NCBI RefSeq assembly: GCF_000165395.2
Contig: NW_026261571.1
Coordinates: 1,326,501 to 1,390,500 of the forward strand
DNA from: Babesia bovis T2Bo
Taxonomy: Eukaryota; Apicomplexa; Aconoidasida; Piroplasmida; Babesiidae
DNA: 64,000 nucleotides
Direction: 5' to 3'
Below, in pieces: positions 24,401-35,500 of this stretch. The notes beneath the pieces were generated by a model that saw nothing but the letters and a program-made list of their open reading frames with translations, made no database searches and was not told where the DNA came from. The translations under genes and the position numbers were made by a program. Position 1 is the first letter of the stretch; each line of letters starts with the position of its first letter.

Positions 24401-25241
24401 CGAGACCAGATATACCCGCACCGACAACAACAACATCGGCCTCACGTGTAACAAGGTTATCGAATCTGCGATAAAACTTCTCATTCACAGGAGCATGAGG
24501 AAACTCACTGTGAATCACTTGGGTTATCCTGTCAACATCCCACTTCGATGCATTGAACAATATCTTTCGTTTTAATTCTTCGGTATCATTTTCTTCCGAG
24601 TCTTCCATAGGTATATCTGTGGGTGGTAAGTCTTTCACCGAATCATTTGAACAATCACTTGTACTTGGCAGTTGACTGCCGTATATTTTCGATATAATTT
24701 CATCAAATACAACCTTGGGAGCTTCCAACATATCTGAATCTGGTGCGTGAAAGACATCAACACTGTCATCTGGAGGTACCATGTTCAGCGATTTGAATAA
24801 ATTGTTACGCCTTCTCCATAAGTCCATGAAAACGGTATTAACACGGCCATGTTTTATTATCGATGAATACTGATATGACGAAGATCTCGCATCATATTGC
24901 ATATTAGAGCTAAGTATGCTTAATCTCTGCCTTGTCACATCTAGATCTAAATCCAAAATATCATTCTTGCTTATATGTATCACCACTTTCAACGTAGAAC
25001 CTAGCTTATCCCATGTCAGTTTGAAAAAGCGGCACATAAAACGCTTCTGTAGTGCGTCTGCAATTTTTGAATAACGCTCATAGTCAGTTTGTTGAGTGGT
25101 CATTACATTACTTTCGCCATTATTAGGTTGATAAAACGACGAATCAGCAATAGAATCCAGCAGTTCATTCTGCTGGTCTAACGTCAGTGAGTGGTAAACA
25201 AAAGCCCAGCGAATAAAAGAGTGTTTTCGCTTCCTATCCAT
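21414..25241 (-). CDS. LSD1-like flavin amine oxidase with C-terminal PHD finger
   Basis: A 1275-residue intronless protein. The FAD-binding motif VVVVGAGISGLAAASYL is near residue 270, followed by VLEGRDRIGGRA. The C-terminal half of the oxidase domain includes VIVTVPSSMI and VLFSGEYL...DGAYDTGVRAAEDV, the amine-oxidase flavin-binding end. A PHD finger near residues 1170-1220 has Cys/His spacing CHVC...CDSPSCTKIWHAECL...CPCC. The region just before the FAD motif may be a remnant SWIRM domain, but this is weak. A long polar insertion (about residues 430-700) splits the oxidase. LSD1 enzymes demethylate lysine in histones through FAD, so a chromatin role is likely; the specific residue is unknown. 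Confidence 0.85.
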   Translation of the reverse strand: MDRKRKHSFIRWAFVYHSLTLDQQNELLDSIADSSFYQPNNGESNVMTTQQTDYERYSKIADALQKRFMCRFFKLTWDKLGSTLKVVIHISKNDILDLDLDVTRQRLSILSSNMQYDARSSSYQYSSIIKHGRVNTVFMDLWRRRNNLFKSLNMVPPDDSVDVFHAPDSDMLEAPKVVFDEIISKIYGSQLPSTSDCSNDSVKDLPPTDIPMEDSEENDTEELKRKILFNASKWDVDRITQVIHSEFPHAPVNEKFYRRFDNLVTREADVVVVGAGISGLAAASYLVSCGINVVVLEGRDRIGGRACTTSFPPKYVDGVYLPKVNIDLGANYFHCCNAIQVKGKKETSDFPRDVRARRSSIKSLLGLSSILRPTVADVAGGANWESTIYTRWGDFEGKQIKIDSVMKSNMIAEKVRMRAARKVALMKKHMKNTVVDAHPDNQLRKEWYVSEGLYRNVLHNSSADNGNWHNESYSYSHNIPRDINNKSVNKMSDSDASVCTPTNHYVVDNRSANTTLSGNSNSEQYERTMDSTLQISPDCINDVHNAISTMENQHGVVQNNTSVNQSSISMERPSTELLSGKSESDTSERLCGSALLERILKREPYHIANRINVKKPCDSTTYLLDTDGYRKSLWDIYVESISEVFKENNILPNSLTEDEWNMLFIILQSRTGYNSDLRETCISMCRLPNIDNDFDDSRNYLTKNNYDYNVEYVSGNFNENTTIKKKRFDPSSDNDKLVIDGWDWLLNEISVGVEPFVYLKSNVTTIEVTTGHEYPVTVHVTSSGNNSAPSKSIRSKYVIVTVPSSMISPYEDRREYPNQILFNPPLDPLKRAALQRYKMGFHNKVILRYKPDDIFWKSTSSQLNTLDPRFQFLDLDRYGKTGCILAHSFPPYSATWKDGLTDTEIVRQCLEVLCNSFGIAVDDMPYPVDAMVTRWYRDPYSMGSYSYPGVDAVDDDIIHLKSPYPVDDPRVLFSGEYLSSSYYQCVDGAYDTGVRAAEDVAHLGLKKPYPYPISHESPSLEGLLDPRKREKYLGVSVPLPSPDVFGYYLTDGTDERISDDDYNPEVKASSQQYNAEFSILERLYNLMCEEIIIVGEYRETLDLLISSLEEMRDNEQWNDALDSALKIAESVMEALPDYGDQQGEDTFSIKTREVANSILRSFMAKNDTVHDYVCHVCLSGGEVVMCDSPSCTKIWHAECLPTGFDEPVKDANLSWTCPCCRGIEVPLGHLKVPKAVTLYWRRRGQWMCVKSLMTHCRKVRERLEVLRRRVIKLID

Positions 25242-26247
25242 TGTAACGTTTTGTAATAGGCATTACAGATATTCAGCTTGATGTAAAGGAGATGTGGGCC
25301 ATCATGCATCCAATGATATACATATTATCACAATGTTGTCGCATAATCAAATGTAGAATATTACTTTATATGGTATCATACATGTAAAATCGCTCTGAAA
25401 TAAATGATATTTCTAATCATGTATTCCATTTATCGATGTAGTTTCTACACACCTGCAGATGTGAATGAAACAATATAATGTGAACGTTAGTGTTTGAATA
25501 GTGAAAAGACAATATACTCTATAATTATATATTTTGTTTATAAGTTAAAATAAAGGTGTCATTTTATCATATAAATACTGTTCAGGGCTTTAGTCGCGAG
25601 CATAATATTTGCTTTGTGTTGTATTATATTATGTAAACTCCTGCGGAGTTAACGCAATTCATTGAATTGAAGAAAAACAAACGCGCATTATATGATCTAA
25701 TGCATATAATACATTGCAATAACTATTTTTCTAAATGATACCTCATCATCAAGAAACCGTATGAGTATATGCCTAATATAAATCTATAATCATTTATAGT
25801 AAAACGTAATATAACATCATATATTGAATTTTTATATAGATCTTAAAGAAATATGTGAAATATGCTAACTGTTATGATGCGTCAGTAGTGACACAACGTG
25901 GATTGAAGGGCAACAATCAAAGAACACCAGTCATAATATATTAGTTATTTTATATATTGTAGTAATAATTTATAGGAAAATATAATGTGTAGATATAAAG
26001 CATCAAATGTTCTGGTTTAACATATTCTCATACTGAGTTACTAAAGCATGTGCAACCTGGTTATATCGCTGTCATAAAATTAAGATGTGGAAACGTAAGT
26101 TATATCTTAGAATAGTTGGCGTAGTGAAATGTGTTTCGTAGCGGACATAATACCTTCATGATATAGGGGCCTATATTTTCATTTCCCCTATTGAACAATT
26201 AATATTTTAGAGGGTATGACTTTTTCATAGGCATATATCCTTTCTTA
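25242..26247. other. Intergenic gap, about 1 kb, nothing recognised
   Basis: Very AT-rich DNA between the divergent LSD1-like and HSP40 genes. I found no tRNA, no repeat array and no credible reading frame. An untranslated first exon of the HSP40 gene could lie here, since its apparent start codon is immediately followed by an acceptor-like TTTGCAG. Confidence 0.5.
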
Positions 26248-27193
26248 ATGAGTTTTGTATCCTTTGCAGGTAATAATAATGATCCAAAAGGCTTCTATAA
26301 AGTCCTAGGGGTTAAGCCTGATGCTTCTGATGATGAAATCAAGAAGAAATATAAGGCATTGGCAATAAAATGGCACCCAGGTATGGTATCAACCTATTTT
26401 TATGTTATCACATTATTTTTATGCGTTAATTTGGATTATAAATTACGTGATCTAATCTTTTTCAGACAAAAATCCGAACAATCTCGCTGAGGCTACAGAA
26501 ATGTTCCAAAAAATATCTACAGCGTATGAAACATTATCAGATCCTCAGAAGAGGAGGGACTATGACTGTAGGTCAATTTATTTTTTACCTTAACTCATCT
26601 GTAGCATCTGTATATCATCATGTTAGTGATGACGGTGATTCGTTTAATTCTAGTTCCTCATTCTCGATGAATGGCGGTTTTCCAGATGTGGATTTGTTGT
26701 TTAACGATATTTTCAGTGATTCGTAAGTGACTTCGTTATAAATATTCATATTGTACAGATTTCAGTTTCCCTCTGTATTCGGCCACCGAACTTCGCTTTT
26801 CGATGATATTGATGGTAATTATATTTCTTACGATATATATTATACCCAGGCTTCTCGCCCTTTGATACGTCAAATCATATGTTCAACCGTGTTTTTTCAA
26901 GTTCTGGTACCTCTGGTTTCACGCAAAAATCTAGCTCCCGAAAGAATTTGAAGAAAGGTTACACTTCGTCATCAGTTAGTACAACTGAAAGATTGCTTCC
27001 TGATGGAAGGGTCGAAGTCATTAGAGTGGAGGAAACTATAGGCCCCGATGGAACAAAAAAGACAACAACTACAAGAGAAACAAGGGAAGCAACAAGCAGC
27101 CTCAGAAATGCCGAACGAGGTCCCCAATATCACGCATTTGGTAATAGGCACAATAATACAATATCATCCTCGAGGGGAATGTTTAGAAGGTGA
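26248..27193 (+). CDS. HSP40 co-chaperone with N-terminal J domain
   Basis: Five exons: 26248-26380, 26466-26567, 26605-26722, 26759-26814 and 26850-27193; introns of 85, 37, 36 and 35 nt; about 250 residues. Residues 14-75 are a J domain (FYKVLGVKPDASDDEIKKKY, then HPD). The first intron falls between HP and D of the HPD motif that stimulates Hsp70. The rest is Gly/Phe/Ser-rich with FNRVFSSSGTSGF and ends in a basic, Thr-rich region, a type II (DNAJB-like) layout with no zinc fingers. The start is uncertain: the bases after MSFVSFA look like an intron acceptor, so a different first exon may exist upstream. Confidence 0.85.
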
Positions 27194-28524
27194 TATCCCA
27201 CTACCTCATAATTTAATCGTATATATTTTCATTAAACTGAAAATCATTATGCATAATGCATATGTAACATTCGAATCACCCTTTTCTTGTGACTAACTGA
27301 CACAACGTAATATATACAAGTTTGATTATAATAGTAACATTATGAGTTGTTAGAACATCGCCCTACTTTAATGATTGCTATTAACTGCGACTTGATTTCA
27401 ATATTTTTCTTTTATATTTCATCTATTATTCTTATTAATCATCGTTTTTCTTTATATCTTTGTATCTAGTTCTCTCTCATGTTTTGCATCTCTTCTGATC
27501 GTTCATAACACCACAGTATTTAAATGGTCTGCATCAGTTTACAACATAACTGAAGATGTATTCCATGGAAAACATCATGCCATATTATTTTATTGTTTAT
27601 ATTAAACAGTGCAATATGAATATTCAATGCGTTTAGTGTTTCTTGTGTATAAGATTCTGTAATTATGTTCAACGATGACAGTAATTGTGATTACGTATTT
27701 ACTTCCGTTAAACTTTTAATATAATGGTCATAATCTATTATAGGATAACCAATGTCTTTGTAGATTAACGACAATGATTATTTCATATGAATTCAAAAAA
27801 TAGAGTGACTTGTATATTGTCTACCATAAATATATAACACTTTTACGTAAGTTTCCCCAACATATTGGGGATATGATTAGCTCTACGCTATTAGATAATA
27901 TCGGGTTATCATTATGTAATAAAATAAAGGCTGGAAATATGAATAATAATGAAGAAAATTCGTGGGGATTTCCTTCTGAGCCGATTTTTGCTGGATTATA
28001 CTTCGTCTAAAAATGTCAACTATGATAGCACCATATAACCGTAGAAATATAGTCGACCACCTTGGTTATATAAATGCTATGTTTATATGAAATGAATGTA
28101 TTGTAACGTAGTGTTAATACTTTGAGACTATGATGCATTGTGGAAAATGTTATCCAGCTCATTCTTTATAGTGCGAGTTTCAATGTATATGGCTATTCAA
28201 CAATCCTATGGATGTAAAAAACACTAACAAATTGTGAAAGATGTTTTCACTGTCAAAATACATTGTAAAACTAGGCAGAAAATTACTTCCACTCTTAAAT
28301 GCTATTTTTATTATCTTAATGGTTCATTGAATTCACGAATTCTATTTTTATTAACAGTGAAATACGTTTAAGTTTACGTAGCGTGGTTAGAATCAATGAT
28401 TAAGAAAAATCAGATTGCAGCATTGGAGATACATGACTATATAGTTAATTTAGAACTATAAGCGTCGCAATCTACTAAAAGGCCATACATTTGCAAATAT
28501 CCAATTCATATTTGCTAAAGCCTA
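27194..28524. other. Intergenic gap, 1.3 kb, with one possible small exon
   Basis: AT-rich DNA between converging genes. The one item of note is an open stretch at about 27803-28010 on the + strand, after an acceptor-like AATAG, encoding about 66 residues that end SWGFPSEPIFAGLYFV. Its composition looks protein-like, but no partner exon or start codon could be joined with confidence. Nothing else is seen. Confidence 0.25.
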
Positions 28525-30020
28525 TTACATGACTGTGGCGTCCTTTATTTCAAACACCTCCTCGGATTTCTCGAGATCAATCACGATTTCAACGAGTTGC
28601 CTCTTACTGTTCTTCTTCCAATGCTCCAGATTGTCATGGGCATTTGCATTAAGGAAGTCATTGAGATAGGTAGAGTTTGTATTTATAAATGTTAGCTCAT
28701 CTATCAATGGGGACGTAAATCCCTGGAAGAATCCCAATTGTGAATCAGGGATATCAGCAGAACGAGTACGGTCAAAAAACAAAAGTAATGGGAGAGATAA
28801 CAACCTTTCTTCATCTCCTTGCATGTGAAATTCGTCGAAAAGTGCATTTGTCCATGGCAGATGCTCACACCAAGGTAGGAAGTTGTGACCAATATCAGCC
28901 GTCTTGACTAAAAGCACCAAACAGAACCACAAATCCTCTGGGTTGTTAACGTAATCAAAAGTTCCACTTAATCTGCGCTCCTTTACATTGTTAACATGAG
29001 TAAAATGAGTCATCATATCAGTGGCTAGTACCAATTGGATGATTCTTTTTCTAATAATCTCCCAATCTTGCTGATTGAAGAGACCAAAGAAGTCTTCTTT
29101 GGCACGAATAATGTGACAAACAAGTGAAGCATGATAATTCTCCAATATGCTTGCATCGTTATAAATCAAAGCCAGCGGGTTCTGTGTAGATCTTAAAAAT
29201 GCATTTGTTTTCCCTGTAGACACTCGTTACAACATCATAGATAAATCTTACCTGGATGACCTGCATCATGACCCAAAGCAGCGATTAAGTAAGCGAACTG
29301 TTCAAGTGGTGTCAAATATTGCTCAAGCGATAATGCCTTTAGCAAGACGCAAGACATATGGGCAACGCACGCGCCATGTAGAGCATTGTGGTAAGGGTTG
29401 GGTAGGTAAACATCTTGTATCGAGTTCAAAACCGGTGTAATCAACTTATTGAAATCTGGGTGAATTTTATCTCCCACAGGGTCAATCAGCTGATGTCCAA
29501 CTGCGACGACAGGTCCACTACGCAAAACGAATTTAAAGTTCGACATGGCAAAAAAATCCATATTCCAATTTTTACCCAATTGTGCCATATATTTGGCGCA
29601 TTCTTCGTCGCTATCGTAATTAATATTTTTATCACGTCTGCTACCACTGATCAACCAACCCTTCCGGGGTGTGATTTGATTTCCATTTTCAGATACTTCC
29701 TCTGTATACTTACATTCGCTAGATGATGAGCATGATAATAAAGTATCATCATCATGCACAATACCATCAGCATTGTGAATGCATCCACAAAACAAGTTGC
29801 GCACAAGTGATGAAAAAACATCCTCAGCTTTACTGTTCTTCCATTGCGCACTACTCTGGGATGACGATAATTTACATGCCTGCAAGCCCATACTTTTAAT
29901 TTGTGTATCATAGACCGCATATTTAACCTTCTTGAACGCTTCAGTGATGCTTGGGTCAGCATCATGATCCTTAAGGAACCGCTCAACCTCGACGACGGAG
30001 CACAAAAGATCCTTTCCCAT
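28525..30020 (-). CDS. 3',5'-cyclic nucleotide phosphodiesterase
   Basis: Two exons, 30020-29252 and 29213-28525, joined by a 38-nt intron within the codon for Gly of the metal-binding motif; 485 residues from the ATG at 30020. The class I PDE catalytic domain is complete: HNALHG, GHDAGHPGKTNAFL, TDMMTH, KTADIGHN, and SQLGFFQGF carrying the invariant glutamine. It hydrolyses cAMP or cGMP, controlling the kinase signals that drive egress and motility in apicomplexans. Many apicomplexan PDEs have N-terminal membrane spans; none is visible here. A short upstream exon may exist: 30115-30104 (MLTK) joins in frame at the acceptor before 30050, so the N-terminus is open. Specificity cannot be read from sequence. 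Confidence 0.87.
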
Positions 30021-30481
30021 TTTGTTGAGACTACTAGGAATATTATGCAACTTCTGAAATTATTACTTTATAGATAATTACCTCTTTGGTTTCTTCCAGT
30101 CACCTTGGTTAGCATGACCCTCGATCTGCGTTGAACAAGCTCAGCTAGCAATCTAATACCACACCATTATGATAAATACAATTAAAATGAATGTGTTTGA
30201 AATTATTTTTAAAATTTGCACCAAGGAATGCAACGTCAGAGCTAAATCAACGTTCCGGTACGCGGTTTTCCGTGGGCAAGAATAAGCCTAATGTAGGGGT
30301 GAGTACTAATAGAGCTGCACGTTGTGTTAGAATTACACAATTATATATTAATGTGTGTATTTCATTAGACTTGCATCATTTGCGTCCGTTTCACTGGTGC
30401 GCTTATTCACATGTGTGTTTATCTAGTGTATCCTTGAAGCTTGATTTAGACTTGAATTTTTGAGCCTCATATTTAAGAAAC

Positions 30482-31731
30482 CTAATTCTCATGTTGTTCA
30501 TTACTTATCATAACACACCTGAAGCAATTTACGTCTGTGCACTTCTTCATTAGAACGTGTAACATGGCTCTTGCGCGCAGATCTCCCTTGTTTTTGTAGC
30601 GGTGGAATAATTCATCTGCTAAATACTGCGGAAAGTATATATTCCATGACTGTATATACCTGTTGTGGATTCATTAGTGGTATTCTATCGCGATATCTTG
30701 GTTTCCAATCATATGGGAAAAGCGCCATTTGCCTGGCAACACGTATAGCTCTAAATATTTGCCTTTGTTGCTGTCGTGTTGCATATGTCAACCGTCGTGG
30801 CAATATTTGACCATTTTCAGCAACAAAATTGTGGAGAACATGTAAATCTGGTGCGGTGTTTTTCATTAACAAATTTAATATACCTCTGAAAGAAAATGGT
30901 CTTTTATTGTTTTCCAGTACTGTGCGTCTTTCGGCATCTGGATTCCAAAAACGTTCATTTAAATTACTGGGTAGCGGTTCCTCACTCTAAAAAAGGTTAC
31001 GCAAGATGAATAATTGGTACAACATTACAATCGGTGGTCGGACCATTAGTATTTTACCACTTACCTCCCCGGCGTCGCTTGTCTGTGAATAAGGATCATT
31101 ATAGTTATCAAATGTTTCTGCTGCCTGTCTTAATCGTTTCCTTTGTTTCCTAACTTCAGCAGCACTGACTAATCTGTACATTTATTGGCATTACTCAATT
31201 ATATATACCGTGCCAAATCGTTGAATTCCGCTGCAACTTGCATTTTCAACCCATCCAACCTTTTAAATGGATCCCAATATGGATCAATATAATCGTCCTT
31301 TTCATTTAATTTGGGTATCAGCTGAATAAGGAATTTAGTTGATTATTAAAGCATACCTTGTCGTGCGGTGCGACTCTTCTAAATATTGCTTTAGTTATTT
31401 CCCGTTCTTGTTTTGTTAGATCTAATATTTCTTGTGAATCTTTTGTTTCTTCGGAGTAACCGTCGGCTTCGGCTCTTTCTCTGTAAATGTCCGTCATACA
31501 TTCTTGATACAATGCGTCAAACGATCCTTCTCTACTTATCTGCATCGCATCATTAATGGTTATATAAAAACCAACCTTATGCTGTTGAGTCCTTGAATTT
31601 TTGCCAATTATATTATTGAAGGTGTATTCGCCTGTTGACCTAGTAGAAGCTACGGGATCCTTCTTTGTTGTTATTGAGAAATAACGTACATTGGTCAAAT
31701 AAGACCTCATACACCTTGAATATATGTACAT
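30482..31731 (-). CDS. Mitochondrial ribosomal protein bS18m with long extensions
   Basis: Five exons can be chained in frame from ATG 31731 to TAG 30482-30484. The bS18 core is in the fourth exon, FVAENGQILPRRLTYATRQQ and IFRAIRVARQMALFPYD, matching the S18 pattern of ILPRRIT...QRQ...IKRARHMALLP. The last 34-nt intron (30659-30626) leads to a 48-codon exon (30625-30482) ending MISNEQHEN, which an unspliced reading would miss. About 370 residues against 75 in bacteria. The N-terminal 30 residues look like a mitochondrial presequence (MRSYLTNVRYFS). The long N-terminal part has no known domain. It could in principle be two genes, but the frames join cleanly. Confidence 0.75.
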
Positions 31732-32597
31732 TTTCTCGTAACAAACGCAGTCGAAAGCATTACATTACTAACAAGGTATTATGGAATTACCCTTATTATC
31801 GACATCACATATATTTTACACTACTTATTGATGTGTAATAATAAATTACATATTTCAATGTTAGTACTAGATACGTCATACTAAGAGAGTGTATATAAGT
31901 GTTGTTGTAAAACGATATGCTAACGCTTTATAATAAACGAAAGAGTGTAATATAATACTATGATTTATTATTGAATTACTTATGCATTGATTCAACTGCA
32001 TCCGGATTGTATACGATCTATTAGCAACCTTAAGTTTACCAATGTATGTACTACACATCACGTCAACATAAGTAAAGACAGATGATGCCACACCGTAAAC
32101 TCAAAAATAATATAATAAAGAAATGGAAATATTAGATTGAGTTGTTAAGCACGTAGATTATAATACTAATGCGGTGACACTACGCGTCTGGTCCGTATGT
32201 ACATACACACTACGAGGTATTGTATCTATGATTGTAATATTTGCTGATCATCACAGTGAAATTAAATATATTATTTGAGATTGTTTTAATTAAGATTTTG
32301 TGTTATATATTTTACGCAACCAGCATCTTCATTGAGCTGCCGTATTCGTATTATGGCTGCGTGAATTCCTCTCTACGAAAAAAATTTCGTTAGAGCTTTT
32401 TAAATATACATATTGAGAGGCTCCTTTATCGTTTTGGATGCGTAAAACTGGTAGATATTTATTTTCACCTTTAGATTATCATTTGTTTATATATGGTAAC
32501 CAAAGGTTTTGCCAATAATTAATGGCAATGTCAATTGTAGGTTGCAATCCTATTGAAAAATGAATAATTTGATTCAAGTCGTGCCATTTGGTACATT
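31732..32597. other. Intergenic gap, nothing recognised
   Basis: AT-rich DNA between divergent genes, expected to hold both promoters. A 71-codon minus-strand frame at 31876-32091 has no recognisable features and I do not accept it as a gene. Confidence 0.5.
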
Positions 32598-35500
32598 GTG
32601 ATATGTGAGCATCATGTTAAGATGCGCTTATCTGTGGATGACAGTAGCGACTTGTCATTCGTGGTATCGTCATACAGTGCCAAATGCACATCTGCAAAGA
32701 CTCTATCATCTCGTTTGAAGAATCTTCTGACACCATGTAAAGAATCATCTGATTTACGATCTCTGTTGGACTATTTTTTGCCGTATGCCATCGACAGAAA
32801 ATTGAAAGCTCTTCATCGCAAGATTGAATCTCTTTCGAAATATGGAAATAGGGATTCTATATTAAGTGTATCATGGTTGGAAAATCGTACCCGAGTTCCA
32901 TATGATGATAACGATGACAACGATGATGAAATATGCACCTCCCGTGAGGATTTTCCTGATATTGCCCATCAGGCAGATGAAGGGTATAATCGGGATATTG
33001 TGCCTGAAATGTCTGACAACCGGCCAGCATTCGATATTCTTTCAAACGCTTTGTCTGATAGATTTGTGAATCGTCATATCGGTATTTCAAATGTGAGTTC
33101 CGGTCGTCAATCGATCCATCGCACTCGTAGCGAAATTCTGGTTAGGAGAATGCCTCGAAATTTGGGTAGTTTCCAAAGTGTTGATAATACGATTGTTTCA
33201 TCATCATTGTCGAATCGTGGGTCATTTGTCAATTCAAACGGTTATAAGTCATCAGAATTGTCTTATAAGAGTAGTAGCCGTAATTCGTTTACTCATTCGG
33301 ATTCATTCGAAGTCGAAAAGACAAGGTCTGATATATCGGGTATTCAGATGCTTGGGCAGCTGTGTACTCCGGATTTTATCGCAAGAGGCTGTACCTCGAA
33401 GAATTTGAGCACGTTGAACGTTGAGCTGGCTGATGTTAGCCGTGTTTCTAGTATCTCGAGAATTCCATTATGTATTGACATATCTGAAGCCGACAGGGCA
33501 ATGTATGCATCATTATGTCGTATTCTTCGAGGTATGTTGCTGTTCGTGGACGAGTCTGTTAATCATGAGCTACACTGGTTAGATACGTTTGACAAAACTA
33601 TTGAGGAAGTTGTTTCGTTACTAGAACAAATTGTGTCTGATGGTACCGTTATGATGAAATCTTTGAAAGATATGTTGAAAAACTACTCATCAACGTACAC
33701 TGCATCTGTAACGGCTTATGAGAAGGCCTTATATCGTTTTCAAAAGTTTGAAAAGTCGTTAGAGTTGGCTCTTAATTCTCGAGCTTCGGGTTCATCGGTG
33801 TCGTGTGACGCTGTCAATTGTGAATACAGCGAATGTTCCAGCGGGAATTCTGAGTTTCTGCTTAACCGTGAGTCTAATAGGGGTGCCATGAGTAGACTTC
33901 TCGACAATCCCAAAGATTTTATACGCTATACGAATTATATCGAACAGATGTGTCTTTCTCATCAGATGTACGATAACTGGGAAAAGAATCGTGATTATTG
34001 CGCCAGGGGGTATACGGAGATTCTAACAACATATGCCGAACACTACCCTAAAAATGTTCATGGAATTGAGGTTGAATGCTTTGAGATGTTGTCTAGACTT
34101 CCAAGCGTCTTATTAGCAAACATTTCGTATAAGTCTAAAATACTAGCGTCATGCCTCTACTATCTGTCTAAATTTGAACATGAAGGAGTTATTGAACTGC
34201 ATTATAGTGTAAACCTAGAATCGTCAAATCTAAAAGATCGTTTACAAACATCGGTTGTTGACTGTTTTGAATGTATGCGCGCATTGTCAAAAAAGATGGC
34301 TCAGCTGCATTACTCCCAAATGGATCGTTATTCTCGTTTTTCAACACGATACCCTATTAAACTTTGTGATGTCGAGATAAATGCGCTTCTAAAGCCTTAC
34401 TACAAATACAACAAGCATATGTACACCATATGGTGGTCTATTTATAGTACCATTGCAACCGTCTTTCCTAAGAGCGTTGCCGCTTCTCGTAAGGTAAGAG
34501 GAACTGTTAACCCCGTTATGGGTGTTTTCGTCGAGATTAAAATGCCTAGCGGCTTCTTGCAATCCATATTAAAGCATTTTGAAGATCTTCTAGAAGCCAG
34601 TAGTACTGATGTTCTAACATTGTGTTCCTCATCAATATCCACCTGTGCCAGCGTGATGAATTGGTTCGATTTCGTGGGCTCACTCGCTAGAGAGAATAAG
34701 CTAAACCCTGATCAACTTATTGGAGCATTTCAAAGTCTTCAACGGACTATATCGGAATTTGACAGTAACAGTGCTTCAGTGGAGATGTTCGACGCCGATA
34801 CTTTAAACAAGACCAACCCTGAAGATGCTCACCCTCTGGTCAATTTAGTTGCCAGCGTAGATGTGTGCGTCCCAAGTTCTACTATGACTACAATGCTCTC
34901 TTCAATAGAATTCATGGCAGAGTCCCTGGTTGATTATGAGGAGAGTGATCATAATTTCCGCTTCAGTTGTGGTGAGAAACTTCACATCCTGTATTCTGGA
35001 AACACACCACTGTGGTATGGTCATACTATTTCTGGTATCAATAGATGGTTTCCTGCCAAGTACGTCCGTCCGCTACACGATATTGGTATATCTTTATTCC
35101 GTAGAGCTGATCTTGAATCGTATACGTCTCTCGACTGTCATCGTATCGGCGACGGTGATACAACGAATGTCGGGGTAAATGGACGTACTGGCAATATAAC
35201 TCTTACATCTAAGTCTACCCTTAAACAAGCATTGATGTTGTCGAAGTTAGGTTTGGATGGAAGGGTCGTTCACGAATTTAAGTGTTCGCTATGCCGTAAA
35301 ATCATACTTCGTGGCACACTGTATCTTACTGAAACTCATCTAGGATTCATATCAAGTTTTAACGATGCCACTTTATTCGGACCTCAGACCACAGTGACTG
35401 TACCTATGGAGGATATCGCTTCATGTCATTTGACATCATCTAAAACGCTGTCATTTTACGTTCGTGTTGTATTGCGTTCTGGCGAAGAACACACATTTTA

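Noticed and set aside
31876..32091. 71-codon minus-strand frame in the gap before the SH3/VASt gene
   Set aside because: No domain, no splice partner and composition typical of translated AT-rich DNA.
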